From CAVQZA01 sp963718355 (GTDB taxonomy: Bacteria > Actinomycetota > Thermoleophilia > Gaiellales > Gaiellaceae): a stretch of 64,000 nucleotides of DNA. Of this stretch, positions 50,191 through 59,038 are shown in pieces. The DNA lies in contig CAVQZA010000004.1 of the NCBI GenBank assembly GCA_963718355.1, positions 525,767 through 589,766 on the forward strand, read 5' to 3'. Every line of letters starts with the position of its first letter. Position 1 is the stretch's first letter. The notes under the pieces were generated by a model, which was given only the letters and a program-made list of their open reading frames with translations, did no database searches and was not told the DNA's origin. The position numbers and the translations under genes were made by a program.

Positions 50191-51584
50191 GGAACGTGGC
50201 CGTGGTCGCGGTTGCGGCGGCCCTGCTGGCGGCGCCGCACGCCGAGGCCGGCTCACCGCGGGTTGTCGGGCCGTTTGGCCGAGGCGCCGACGCGGTCTGG
50301 CTCGTGCCGGCCGTGGGTCACACTCGCGCAATCGTCGTGTTCGGCCATGGCTGGAAGACCGCGCCGCCGTCGTCGCCTCAGGCCTGGCCGGCGCAGTTCA
50401 TGCCCTGGTTGGAGCACCTGGCCCGCCGAGGCGATGCGGTCGTCTTCCCCCGGTACCAGCTGGGTGGTGACGCCACCGGAGCGCCTCGCGCCGCCGACTT
50501 CGAAGCCGGTCTTCGCGCTGCGTTCGAGCGCCTCCCGAGCGGCGTCCCCGTCGTCGCCGTTGGCTACTCGTACGGCGCAAGCCTCGCGGTCACCTACGCA
50601 GCCAACGCGGGCGCCTGGCGGCTGCCGCGGCCCCGCGCGGTCGACGCAATCTTTCCGGCCCTGCCGATTCCGGGCGTGCCGTTGCCCGCGCTGCCGCCGG
50701 GCCCCCGCGTCCTCGTCCAGGTCGGCGATGCCGACGTCGTGGCCGGCCGCGCCGGGGCCGATGCCTTCTGGCGCCGGCTCGGCGGTCGGTCCTCGCTACG
50801 GCGCTACGAGCTGGTGCGCTCGCACCCGGGCTTCGTCGCAAACCACGTGGCGCCGAAAGGGTCGACCTCCGCTGCGCGCGCGGCATTCTGGACGCCGCTC
50901 GACGCACTCGTCGACGAGAGCGTTGCATTGCCGCCGGCCGTGTCGATCGGTCGCGGAGCCGACCAGGTCTGGATCATGCCCCCGCGTAGACCGGCGCGGG
51001 ACATCGTCGTCTTCGGACACGGTTGGAGCACACCCGTCCCGTCCGACTGGGCTCCATGGCTCGACCACCTGCGGGAGGGCGGAAGCATCGTGATCTTCCC
51101 GCGATACGAGTCCGGCGCCGGCGACTCGCCTGCGAGCGCGCTCGCCGCCTTCCGCAGAGGCGTCGCGGCTGCGTTCAGGCGCCTCGGCCCGACGAAACTG
51201 CCCGTGCTCGCCCTCGGCAAGTCCTTCGGTGCGGCGGCAATCTTCGACTACGGGGCAGAGGCGCGGCAGTGGGGCGTGCCGGCGCCTGCCGCCATCGTCA
51301 GCATCTTCCCGGCGCTGCCGATCGGCGGCGTCCCGGCGTCGCACCTCGCCCCGAAGGTGTTCGCCGAGGTGATGGTCGGCGACGCCGACACGACCGCGGG
51401 CACCGGTGGCGCCGACGCCTTCTGGCGCTGGCTCGCCGGACACCCTGCGAACGCCAAGCGCTACGTCGTGATCCGGTCGCGACCCGGGTTCGTGGCGACG
51501 CACGACTCCGCGCAGGAGGCGACCGCGATCGCGCGAGCCGTGTTCTGGCGCCCGGTCGACGCGCTCCTCGTGCGTCTGCGCTGA
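50187..51584 (+). CDS. secreted protein with two tandem alpha/beta-hydrolase domains
   Basis: 465 residues with a signal peptide (about 1-21). Two homologous hydrolase units of about 218 residues follow. Unit 1 has nucleophile Ser128 (GYSYGAS), acid in QVGDADVVAG and His in HPGFVANHV. Unit 2 has Ser346 in GKSFGAA, MVGDADTTAG and RPGFVATHD. Both begin with a VVFGHGW word. An internal duplication is clear. Substrates are unknown. It is coupled to the preceding glycosidase. Confidence 0.8.
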   Translation: MRNVAVVAVAAALLAAPHAEAGSPRVVGPFGRGADAVWLVPAVGHTRAIVVFGHGWKTAPPSSPQAWPAQFMPWLEHLARRGDAVVFPRYQLGGDATGAPRAADFEAGLRAAFERLPSGVPVVAVGYSYGASLAVTYAANAGAWRLPRPRAVDAIFPALPIPGVPLPALPPGPRVLVQVGDADVVAGRAGADAFWRRLGGRSSLRRYELVRSHPGFVANHVAPKGSTSAARAAFWTPLDALVDESVALPPAVSIGRGADQVWIMPPRRPARDIVVFGHGWSTPVPSDWAPWLDHLREGGSIVIFPRYESGAGDSPASALAAFRRGVAAAFRRLGPTKLPVLALGKSFGAAAIFDYGAEARQWGVPAPAAIVSIFPALPIGGVPASHLAPKVFAEVMVGDADTTAGTGGADAFWRWLAGHPANAKRYVVIRSRPGFVATHDSAQEATAIARAVFWRPVDALLVRLR

Positions 51585-51599
51585 GTAGTCTCAGCGCGT

Positions 51600-52505
51600 A
51601 TGGCAGGCGCCGTGCTGATCGCGAATCCGTTCGCCACCGGGGTAACCCAGCGCAAGCTCGCGGAGGTGCAGGCGGTGCTCGAGCCGCTCGGCGGGCTCGA
51701 GACGCGGCTCACGCAGCAGCGCGGGCACGCGACCGAGCTGGCCCGTGAGGCCTGCGCCAACGGCTGTACGACGATCTTCGTCTTCTCCGGCGACGGCACG
51801 AGCAACGAGGTGCTGAACGGGATCGAGCCGGGCACGGAGGTGCGGCTCGGCTTCATTCCGGGCGGTGGCACGAGCGTGCTCCCGCGCGCGCTCGGCCTGC
51901 CGCGTGACGCGCTCGCGGCCGCTCGGCGCCTCCGCGAAGCTGCTCTTGCCGACCGGACGCGGCGAATCTCACTCGGGCGCGTCAACGGACGTCGCTTCGC
52001 CTTCAACGCGGGCCTCGGCTTCGACGCCGAGGCGGTGCGCCGCTTCGATTCGCTCGGCCGCCGCGACGGCGGCAAGCGGCCGGGCGACGTGCGGTTCCTG
52101 ATGACGGTCGCCGAGATGCTCTGGGATCACCGCTTCCGGTATCCGGCCGCTGCGGAGCTGGAGGGCGCAGGTCCGGTCGCATTCGCGATCGCCTCGAACT
52201 GCGAGGTGCTGACCTACGTCGGTCGCCGCGCGCTGAAGGTCGCGCCACGGGCCCGGTTCGAGCTCGGGCTCGACCTGGTGGCTCCGCGCCCGGTCGCGGC
52301 GCGCGAGGTGCCGCGGCTCGCCGGCTACCTCTACAGCGGCAGCGAGCGGCTCCGCGGCGGCAACGTCCACTACCTCCACGACCTCGATCGGGTCGAGCTC
52401 CGCTGCCTGCAGCCGATGCCGCTCCAGGCCGACGGCGAGGATCTCGGCGACGTCGAGTACGTCGTCTTCGAGAGCGAGCGCGACGCAGTCAGCGTCCTCG
52501 TCTAG
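51600..52505 (+). CDS. diacylglycerol kinase-like lipid kinase
   Basis: A 301-residue DagK/YegS-type kinase. The catalytic nucleotide motif FSGDGTSNEVLNG and the FIPGGGTSVLPRALGLPRD segment are diagnostic. FAFNAGLGFDAEAV completes the fold. The family phosphorylates diacylglycerol or similar lipids. The ATG at 51600 follows TAGTCT (51586-51591) by eight bases. Confidence 0.9.
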   Translation: MAGAVLIANPFATGVTQRKLAEVQAVLEPLGGLETRLTQQRGHATELAREACANGCTTIFVFSGDGTSNEVLNGIEPGTEVRLGFIPGGGTSVLPRALGLPRDALAAARRLREAALADRTRRISLGRVNGRRFAFNAGLGFDAEAVRRFDSLGRRDGGKRPGDVRFLMTVAEMLWDHRFRYPAAAELEGAGPVAFAIASNCEVLTYVGRRALKVAPRARFELGLDLVAPRPVAAREVPRLAGYLYSGSERLRGGNVHYLHDLDRVELRCLQPMPLQADGEDLGDVEYVVFESERDAVSVLV

Positions 52506-52521
52506 GACTAGACTCGGCCCC

Positions 52522-52941
52522 GTGGGCGCCTGGTACACGATCGGCCTCTGCGTCGGGCTCGGCACCGGGGCCGGAGTGATCCTCTCCGGCCTGCTCGCGG
52601 CCTCACGGATCGGCGTCGCCGTCGCGGTGATCCTCGCCGCTGCCGCGGGCGTCGGAATCGGGCTCGGCTTCTTCCACTGGCCCGAGGCGCTCGGCGGCGG
52701 GATCGGCGGGGTGCTCGGCGCGCTCGGCGCGGCCGGGATCGTGCAGGGCACCCTGAGACGGGGCGGGACGCGCGGCGGGACTGCTGCGCTCGTCGGCTTC
52801 GCGGGCCTCGGCGTCGCCGCGCTCGCCTTCATCCCGGCCGTCGGCTACCTCGAGGCCGTGGTGATCCCGGTGCTCGCCGTGCGCCTCCGCCGCCGCGAGG
52901 GCGGCCGCTTCGCGGGCCTTCGCATCCTCGCCCGCGATTAG
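52522..52941 (+). CDS. small membrane protein of unknown function
   Basis: 139 residues with four predicted Gly/Ala-rich helices (for example GVGIGLGFFHW, GGVLGALGAAGIVQG, GFAGLGVAALAFIPAVG), and a basic C-terminal tail. GTG at 52522 follows TAGACT (52509-52514) by seven bases. The family is not recognised; its neighbours are lipid and envelope genes. Confidence 0.7.
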   Translation: MGAWYTIGLCVGLGTGAGVILSGLLAASRIGVAVAVILAAAAGVGIGLGFFHWPEALGGGIGGVLGALGAAGIVQGTLRRGGTRGGTAALVGFAGLGVAALAFIPAVGYLEAVVIPVLAVRLRRREGGRFAGLRILARD

Positions 52942-52969
52942 TCGACCCGCTGCTAGGCTCGCCGCGCCG

Positions 52970-53428
52970 ATGGAACGCACGCCCGCCGCCGTCCCTCCGC
53001 AGGCGCGCATCCGGGACCGCGCCGGCCGCGCACTGCGCGAGCGTGGGAACTGGGTGCAGCTCGGTAAGTTCCTCGTCGTCGGCGCGAGCGGCTACATCGT
53101 CAACCTCGTCGTCTACTCGGTACTCGTCCAGGGATCCGGGTTCCATCTCCACTATCTCGCCGCCGCGACGGTCTCGTTCCTCTTCGCCGTCACCAACAAC
53201 TACCTCTGGAACCGGCTCTGGACGTTCCGCGGCCAGCGCGGCAACGTCGCCTACCAGGGGATGCGCTTCTTCGTCGTGGCTGTCGTCTCGCTCGGCGCAA
53301 ACCTCCTCGTCCTCCAGATCCTGATCGGGCTGGGAACGCCCAAGGTCCGCGCGCAGGCGATTGCGATCGTGCTCGCGACGCCGCTGAACTTCCTCGGCAA
53401 CAAGCTCTGGAGCTTCAAGCGGCGCTGA
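52970..53428 (+). CDS. GtrA-family membrane protein
   Basis: A 152-residue GtrA-like protein with four helices: FLVVGASGYIVNLVVYSVL, FLFAVTNNYLWNRLWTFRG (the conserved NNYLWNRLWTF word) and a C-terminal NFLGNKLWSFKR. GtrA proteins help move undecaprenyl-phosphate sugars across the membrane. A TAGGCT box lies ten bases upstream. The stop TGA overlaps the CTG start of the next gene. Confidence 0.87.
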   Translation: MERTPAAVPPQARIRDRAGRALRERGNWVQLGKFLVVGASGYIVNLVVYSVLVQGSGFHLHYLAAATVSFLFAVTNNYLWNRLWTFRGQRGNVAYQGMRFFVVAVVSLGANLLVLQILIGLGTPKVRAQAIAIVLATPLNFLGNKLWSFKRR

Positions 53429-55152
53429 CGCGCGTCGTCCTCGTCCTCGTCGCCGTCTGCGCGCTCACGGGGACGGCCGCCGCGGCGACCTCCCCCACCG
53501 GCCCGGTGTACGACGGCAAGGGCCGGCTCGTCCAGACGCCGTTCGCCCAGCCGCCGGCGACGGCCCGGCTGACCGAGGCGAGGGCGACCGCGCTCCTCCT
53601 CGCGGTGCCGAAGGTCGCGCACTGGCTCCGGCACTACCCGGAGCACGGGCGGATCACCGCTGCGACCTTCGACCCGAAGACCGGCGTTTGGACGGTCGGC
53701 ATCTGGTCGGGGAAGGCGGGCGAGGTCGCGGTCGGCAAGGTCGACGATCAGACCGCGACGGTGACCGAGGCGTGGACCGGGCCGCAGGTCGCCTGGAAGA
53801 TGGCGCGCGGAGTCTCCGGCGCGTTCGGCGGGTCGCGAATCAACAGCCTGCCCGTCTGGCTCGGCTTCTGCCTGATCTTCTTCGTCGGCCTGATGGACTG
53901 GCGGCGGGTGCTGTCGCTACGCACGCTCGACCTGCTCGCGCTGCTCTCGTTCTCGGTCAGCCTCTGGTACTTCAACCGCGGGCAGATCTTCACGAGCGTG
54001 CCGCTCGTCTATCCGCCGCTGCTCTACCTCATCGCGCGGGCGCTCTGGATCGGTCTCAAGGGCCGGGCGACGACCACGCGCGCGACGCTGCCGGTGTGGG
54101 TGCTCCTCAGCCTGGCCGTCTTCCTCGCCGGGTTCCGGATCGGGCTCAACGCCGAGGCGTCGAACGTGATCGACGTCGGCTACGCGAGCGTGATCGGCGC
54201 CGAGCGGATCGTCCACGGGCAGGCGCCCTACGGCCACATGCCGATCGAGGACTCGCTCAAGCCCTGCGGCCCGGCCGACGCCGACGGCGAGATTCGCAAC
54301 AGGATCCAGGCCAACGGCCGCTGCGAGTCGGCGAACGAGCGGGGCGACACCTACGGCCCGATCGCCTACCTCGCGTACATCCCCGGCTACCTGATTCGGG
54401 GCTGGAGCGGGAAGTGGGACGACCTGCCCGCGGCGCACATCACCTCGGGGCTGTTCGATCTGCTCTGCCTCGGCGGGATGTTCCTCGTCGGGCTGCGCTA
54501 CGGCGGCCGCGAGCTCGGCGCCGTGCTTGCCCTCGCCTGGGCGGCGTATCCGTTCACGCAGTACGCGTCGAACTCGAACACGAACGACCTGATCCCGCCT
54601 GCGTTCCTGATCTGGGGGCTCTGGCTCGTCGGCAGACCCGCGGCCCGCGGCGCGCTCGTGGCGCTCTCGGCCTGGGCGAAGTTCTCCTCTCTCATCGTCG
54701 TGCCGCTCTGGCTGACCTATCCGGAGCGAAAGGCGCGCCCGGCCTGGGCCTACGTCGCGGGCTTCGCGGTTGCCACCGCGGCCGCCTTTTCGATCCTCCT
54801 CCTCGAGCCAAATCCGCTACACGCGGCGCGGGTGTTCTGGGACCGGACGGTCGGCTGGCAGGTCGGACGCGAGTCGCCGTTCTCGATCTGGGACTGGCGG
54901 CAGTACCACGCGGGGCTGCCTGATCTGCACTGGCTCCAGATCGCGCTGTCGGTGGCGCTCGTCGCGGCCGCGGTGCTCTTCGCCTTCGTCCCGCGGCGCA
55001 AGTCGCCGCTCCAGCTCGCCGCGCTCACAGCCGTGCTGATCGGCGGCTTCGAGCTCGTGTTGACGCACTGGTTCTATCTCTATCTGCCCTGGGTCTTCCC
55101 GTTCTTCGCATTCGCGTTCCTCGCGCCGGCCCGGGCTGAGCATGACGGCTGA
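53425..55152 (+). CDS. multi-spanning GT87-like glycosyltransferase with extracellular N-domain, CTG start
   Basis: 575 residues from CTG at 53425. That start gives a clear signal peptide (TRVVLVLVAVCALTGTAAAA); the next canonical in-frame start (GTG at 53506) would remove it. Residues about 30-125 form a small soluble domain of PepSY-like character. About ten or more helices follow, with GT-C-type loops (NAEASNVIDVGYASVIGAER and RIVHGQAPYGHMPIED). The start overlaps the GtrA stop as CTGA. It probably transfers a lipid-linked sugar outside the membrane. Confidence 0.78.
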   Translation: MTRVVLVLVAVCALTGTAAAATSPTGPVYDGKGRLVQTPFAQPPATARLTEARATALLLAVPKVAHWLRHYPEHGRITAATFDPKTGVWTVGIWSGKAGEVAVGKVDDQTATVTEAWTGPQVAWKMARGVSGAFGGSRINSLPVWLGFCLIFFVGLMDWRRVLSLRTLDLLALLSFSVSLWYFNRGQIFTSVPLVYPPLLYLIARALWIGLKGRATTTRATLPVWVLLSLAVFLAGFRIGLNAEASNVIDVGYASVIGAERIVHGQAPYGHMPIEDSLKPCGPADADGEIRNRIQANGRCESANERGDTYGPIAYLAYIPGYLIRGWSGKWDDLPAAHITSGLFDLLCLGGMFLVGLRYGGRELGAVLALAWAAYPFTQYASNSNTNDLIPPAFLIWGLWLVGRPAARGALVALSAWAKFSSLIVVPLWLTYPERKARPAWAYVAGFAVATAAAFSILLLEPNPLHAARVFWDRTVGWQVGRESPFSIWDWRQYHAGLPDLHWLQIALSVALVAAAVLFAFVPRRKSPLQLAALTAVLIGGFELVLTHWFYLYLPWVFPFFAFAFLAPARAEHDG

Positions 55153-56359
55153 CCGGCGCTTGACCGTGGTCGTGGCATCCGCGTCGGTGCTGCTGTTCAG
55201 CGCGTCCTGGGGCGCCCTCCACCACGGCTTCTACACGCGTAGCCAGATCATCGACACGCCCGTCTACCAGCGCTACGGCGATGCGATGGCGCGCGGCCAG
55301 ATGCCGTATCGCGACTTCGGGCTCGAGTATCCGCCCGGCGCGCTGCCCGCGTTCGTGATCCCGGCCCTCGGCCACCATCGCGTCGAGCAGTTCGACTCGT
55401 TCCGGCGCTCGTTCGAGTGGCTGATGTGGGGCTGCGGCGTCGCGGTGCTGGTGGCGATGGCGTTCACGCTGCGCGGTGTGGGCGCGTCGCGCGAGCGGAT
55501 GGTCGGCGCGCTCCTCTTCGCGGCGCTGGCTCCGCTCGCCCTCGGGTCGGTGGTGCTGTCGCGCTTCGATCTCTATCCGGCGGCGATCACGGCGGTGGCG
55601 CTGGCCGCGCTCGTCTCCGGACGGCTGCGGCTCGGCCACGGCGTGCTCGGGCTAGCGGTCGCGGCGAAGGTCTACCCGGCCGTGCTCGTGCCCCTCGCAG
55701 TCGCGCACGTGTGGCGCCGGCGCGGCCGGCGCGAGGCGCTGATCTGCCTGGGCGTCCTGGTCGCTGTCGTCGCGGTGGTGGTCGGCCCGTTTCTCGCGCT
55801 CGCTCCGGGCGGAGTCTGGGACAGCGTCGTCCGCCAGACCACGCGGCCGCTCCAGATCGAGAGCCTCGGAGCCGCACTCCTGATCGCATTCCACCACGCG
55901 TTCGGGCTCGGGGTGACGATGCGCTCCGGCCACGGCTCGCAGAATCTCGCGGGCAACGCGCCGAACGTGATCGGCAGCCTGCAGACGCTGCTCCAGATCG
56001 GCGCGCTTCTCGCGATCTGGGCGATGTACGCACGTGGCCGCGGCGGCCGCGAGGAGCTCTTGCGCGCCTCCGCCGCCGCGGTGGTCGCCTTCGTCGCGCT
56101 CGGCAAGGTGCTGTCGCCGCAGTTCTTGATCTGGCTCGTGCCACTCGTGCCGCTCGTCCGCGGCCGCCGCGGACTCGCCGCCTCGGGACTGCTCCTCGTG
56201 GCGATGATCCTGACCCAGATCTGGTTCCCGTTCCGCTACTGGAGCTACGCGCTCGGCTTCGACTCGACCGCGTCCTGGCTCGTGCTCGTGCGCGACCTCG
56301 TCCTGCTCGCGCTTCTTTTTACGTTGGCCTTACCTGGGCGCGAAGGAGCCCGCGAGTAG
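55142..56359 (+). CDS. GT87/DUF2029-like membrane glycosyltransferase
   Basis: A 405-residue polytopic protein with about ten helices. The first periplasmic loop after helix 1 has the GT-C-like DTPVYQRYGDAMARGQMPYRD and FGLEYPPGALPAF words typical of GT87 mannosyltransferases. It overlaps the preceding gene by 11 bases and should be co-translated with it. Probably polyprenyl-phosphate-sugar dependent; the acceptor is unknown. Confidence 0.82.
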   Translation: MTADRRLTVVVASASVLLFSASWGALHHGFYTRSQIIDTPVYQRYGDAMARGQMPYRDFGLEYPPGALPAFVIPALGHHRVEQFDSFRRSFEWLMWGCGVAVLVAMAFTLRGVGASRERMVGALLFAALAPLALGSVVLSRFDLYPAAITAVALAALVSGRLRLGHGVLGLAVAAKVYPAVLVPLAVAHVWRRRGRREALICLGVLVAVVAVVVGPFLALAPGGVWDSVVRQTTRPLQIESLGAALLIAFHHAFGLGVTMRSGHGSQNLAGNAPNVIGSLQTLLQIGALLAIWAMYARGRGGREELLRASAAAVVAFVALGKVLSPQFLIWLVPLVPLVRGRRGLAASGLLLVAMILTQIWFPFRYWSYALGFDSTASWLVLVRDLVLLALLFTLALPGREGARE

Positions 56360-56380
56360 GGAGCGAAATCGTGCGGTCCC

Positions 56381-57292
56381 ATGCGCCTGCGTCTCGTCGT
56401 ACTCGCCGGCGCCTTGCTGGTCGTGCCGCTCCTCCTGGCCGGCCGGGCGCAAGCCTCGAACCCCCAGATCGCCGGGTTACAGGTCGCCCTGCGCGCGTAC
56501 GGGCTCTACCTCGCGCCGGTCGACGGAGTAGCCGGCCCGGCGACTCGGGCGGCGACGGAGAGGTTCCAGCGCAAGGCCGGGCTGCCGGTCGACGGCATCG
56601 CCGGGCCGCGCACCCGCGCCGCGCTCGGGCCGCTCGGGCGCCCGCTCTTCGGACGGCGCCACCTCGTCCGCGGCGACTTCGGCTGGGATGTCTCCGTGCT
56701 CCAGTTCCTGCTCCACATGCCGGCGATCGACGGCTACCTCGGTCCGACGACCGAGCGCGCCTTGCGGCGCTGGCAGCGTCACGCGGGTCTCAGTCCCGAC
56801 GGGATCGCAGGCCCTGCGACGCTCACCGCCTTCAGGACGAGGACCGGCGTCCCCCTACCGATCCGGCCGAAGGCGAAGACTCGCGTCATCCTCGCTGCGA
56901 ACCCGGCGACGGTACGCGCCACCCTCGACCGCTGGGCCGGTCACTACGGGCTCGACCCGAGCCTCGCCCGTGCGCTCGCCTGGATGGAGTCGGGCTACAA
57001 CCCGAACGTCGTCTCGTCGGTCGGAGCCTGGGGCGTGATGCAGATCCTGCCGACCACGTGGACCTACGTCGAAACGTCGCTGATCGGGAAGCCGGTACCG
57101 CGCACCGCGGACGGCAACGTCCACGTCGGCACAGCGCTGCTCCACCACCTGCTGACGGTCTTCGACGGCAACGAGACCCTCGCGCTCGGCGCCTGGTACG
57201 AGGGCGAGCGAGCGGTGCGGACGAACGGCCTCTACCCCGAGACGAAGACGTTCGTGACGACGGTGCTCGCGCTCAAGAACCGCCCTCTATAG
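56381..57292 (+). CDS. peptidoglycan-binding lytic transglycosylase-like enzyme
   Basis: 303 residues: signal peptide (1-26), two peptidoglycan-binding repeats (about 28-87 and 98-153, with PVDGVAGPATRAATERFQ and YLGPTTERALRRWQRHAG), and an SLT-type lysozyme domain (about 180-300) with catalytic-type Glu in WMESGYNPNVVS and GAWGVMQILPTTW. It cleaves or remodels peptidoglycan outside the cell. It follows the glycosyltransferase by 21 bases. Its 3' end overlaps the convergent phosphoesterase gene by 20 bases. Confidence 0.88.
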   Translation: MRLRLVVLAGALLVVPLLLAGRAQASNPQIAGLQVALRAYGLYLAPVDGVAGPATRAATERFQRKAGLPVDGIAGPRTRAALGPLGRPLFGRRHLVRGDFGWDVSVLQFLLHMPAIDGYLGPTTERALRRWQRHAGLSPDGIAGPATLTAFRTRTGVPLPIRPKAKTRVILAANPATVRATLDRWAGHYGLDPSLARALAWMESGYNPNVVSSVGAWGVMQILPTTWTYVETSLIGKPVPRTADGNVHVGTALLHHLLTVFDGNETLALGAWYEGERAVRTNGLYPETKTFVTTVLALKNRPL

Positions 57293-58061
57293 GGACACGC
57301 ACCGAGACGCACGACGTCGCGCGCCCGTCGAGGCCGCACTCGATCAGGACTCCCTCGAGCCGCACGTCACCGTCGGCCGGCTGAAAGCGCACCGGCATCC
57401 CGGTCCGCATCCGGCGGATCGCGAGCTCGGCCCTGACGCCGATCACCGAGTCGTGCGGGCCGGTCATCCCCGCGTCGGTGATCGCTGCCGTGCCGCCCGG
57501 GAGCACGCGCGCGTCGTTGGTCTGGACATGCGTGTGCGTGCCGAGCACCGCCGTCACCTTGCCGTCGAGCACGCGCGCCATCGCGATCTTCTCGCTCGTC
57601 GCCTCGGCGTGGAAGTCGACGATCACGACCGGCGTCTCGCGCAGCGCCTCGGCGACGAGCTGGTCGATGATCTCGAACGGCCCCATGGCGGGATCGAGGA
57701 AGAGCTGGCCCATGAGGTTGATCACCGCGACCGGCGTCCCGTCCGCGGCCGGCTGGACGGTGAGCCCGCGACCCGGTGTCGCCGCCGAGAAGTTCGCGGG
57801 CCGGATCACGCGCTCGGTGCCGCTGAGGTAGGGCGCGAAGTCGCGCTGGGCCCAGGTGTGGTTGCCGAGCGTGATCACGTCGGCGCCCGCGCCGAGGATC
57901 CGCTCGACGAGCTTCGCCGTGATCCCGCGCCCGTCAGCCGCGTTCTCGCCGTTGACGACGCAGAAGTCGACTCCCAGCTCCTCACGGAGTGAGGGCAGGC
58001 GCGTCTCGACGGCGCGCCTGCCGGGCGCTCCGAAGACGTCGGCTAGAAAAAGGATCTTTAC
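57273..58061 (-). CDS. YmdB-type metallophosphoesterase, apparent GTA start
   Basis: 262 residues of the YmdB family (2',3'-cyclic-nucleotide phosphodiesterase). The metal motifs are FLADVFGAPGRR, VVNGENAADGRGIT, GNHTW, VDFHAEATSEK and GTHTHVQTNDA. The family begins at MKILFLADVFG; here the codon before Lys is GTA (58061-58059), which overlaps the TAA stop of the upstream gene. No ATG, GTG or TTG exists upstream in frame, and the next GTG would delete two metal motifs. Either the start is non-canonical or a G-to-A change has occurred. Function is likely; start is uncertain. Confidence 0.85.
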   Translation of the reverse strand, partial: VKILFLADVFGAPGRRAVETRLPSLREELGVDFCVVNGENAADGRGITAKLVERILGAGADVITLGNHTWAQRDFAPYLSGTERVIRPANFSAATPGRGLTVQPAADGTPVAVINLMGQLFLDPAMGPFEIIDQLVAEALRETPVVIVDFHAEATSEKIAMARVLDGKVTAVLGTHTHVQTNDARVLPGGTAAITDAGMTGPHDSVIGVRAELAIRRMRTGMPVRFQPADGDVRLEGVLIECGLDGRATSCVSVRVPIEGGS

Positions 58062-58840
58062 GGGACTGCGAGGGTGGCGGCCGGCTTCACTTGCACCGCG
58101 ACGTGGTTGCCCGAGTCCTGCGTGTAGCGGGCGAGCGCCTGGCGCTCGACGCCCGAGACGTCGAGCACGGTGCCGAGCCTCGAGCCCGAGGAAACGACGC
58201 TCGAGCCGACGACCAGGGACGGATCGGGTCGCAGGTTGGTGACCGAGACGACGACCGAAGGCGCCGAGCTCGGCTCGATGTCGATCCGGACGCCGTACTG
58301 GCGGCCGTCGAGGATGTACGGCGTGATTCCGACGAGCGTTCCGTCGACCGGCGAATAGACATCGGTTCCCGGCGCGGCGCCGACGTCGAGCTCGCCCGTC
58401 GAGCTGCCGGTGCCGCCGTCGAGCTGGTAGTACTTGAGCCCGCCCTTGTGGCCGCCGAACACCCCGTGGAAGAGGCGCGCGAAGAAGCCCTGGTTGCCCT
58501 GATGGCCGACCGGAGAGAGCGGCAGCGTCGCCTCGCCCGCGCCGTGGTAGCCGATCGCCGTGACGAGGCTCTGTGCGATCGGCAGGTGCAGCTGGAGGTT
58601 CCCCTGGGTCGCGACGACGACGGGGCTCGGCGGGCCTGCCGGCAGCACGGTCGAGGCGGTCGCGGGAGCGTTGGCCGGGACCAGGGTCGGCTTGCCCGAC
58701 CCGAAAGCGGTCAGGAGGAGGGTGACGACGAGAACGATCGCGAGAAGTGCGAACGCTGCGAGTCGCCTCGTTCTGCGGGCGGCGCGCCGTTCGGCTCGGT
58801 GCCGACGGAGAGCTGTCCCGGAAGATCGGGGCGGGGACAT
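58058..58840 (-). CDS. M23-like (LytM) protein lacking catalytic residues
   Basis: A 260-residue membrane-anchored protein: basic N-terminus, one helix (about 28-46), a Pro/Ala linker and a C-terminal region resembling the M23 beta-fold (AAPGTDVYSPVDGTLVGIT). The zinc His of the first motif and the HxH near the end are absent, so endopeptidase activity is unlikely; such proteins can activate amidases. ATG at 58840 follows TACGGT (58853-58848, minus) by seven bases. It overlaps the phosphoesterase gene. Confidence 0.7.
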   Translation of the reverse strand: MSPPRSSGTALRRHRAERRAARRTRRLAAFALLAIVLVVTLLLTAFGSGKPTLVPANAPATASTVLPAGPPSPVVVATQGNLQLHLPIAQSLVTAIGYHGAGEATLPLSPVGHQGNQGFFARLFHGVFGGHKGGLKYYQLDGGTGSSTGELDVGAAPGTDVYSPVDGTLVGITPYILDGRQYGVRIDIEPSSAPSVVVSVTNLRPDPSLVVGSSVVSSGSRLGTVLDVSGVERQALARYTQDSGNHVAVQVKPAATLAVP

Positions 58841-59025
58841 CGAACCCACCGTACCGAACCTCTGGAGAGACTTCAACCGGGAAGGAGGCGCCGAAGCTTG
58901 TAACAGCGGTTTCTCAGGCGTAGAAACGGGTTCTTCCCATAGTTCGTGACGATCGAGGGCCAGGGCCCCGTCCTCGACGAACGACCAGTCCCAGGCGGGC
59001 GGGCGAAGGCGGCTGACGGTGGCTG

Positions 59026-59031
59026 TACGAT
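59026..59031 (+). promoter_or_regulatory. -10 box of the AI-2E permease gene
   Basis: TACGAT ends seven bases before the ATG at 59039. It argues against a longer in-frame GTG start at 58946. Confidence 0.6.
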
Positions 59032-59038
59032 GGCTCTC

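Noticed and set aside
58946..59038. Upstream GTG start for the AI-2E permease
   Set aside because: It adds 31 non-conserved residues ahead of the TACGAT box at 59026.
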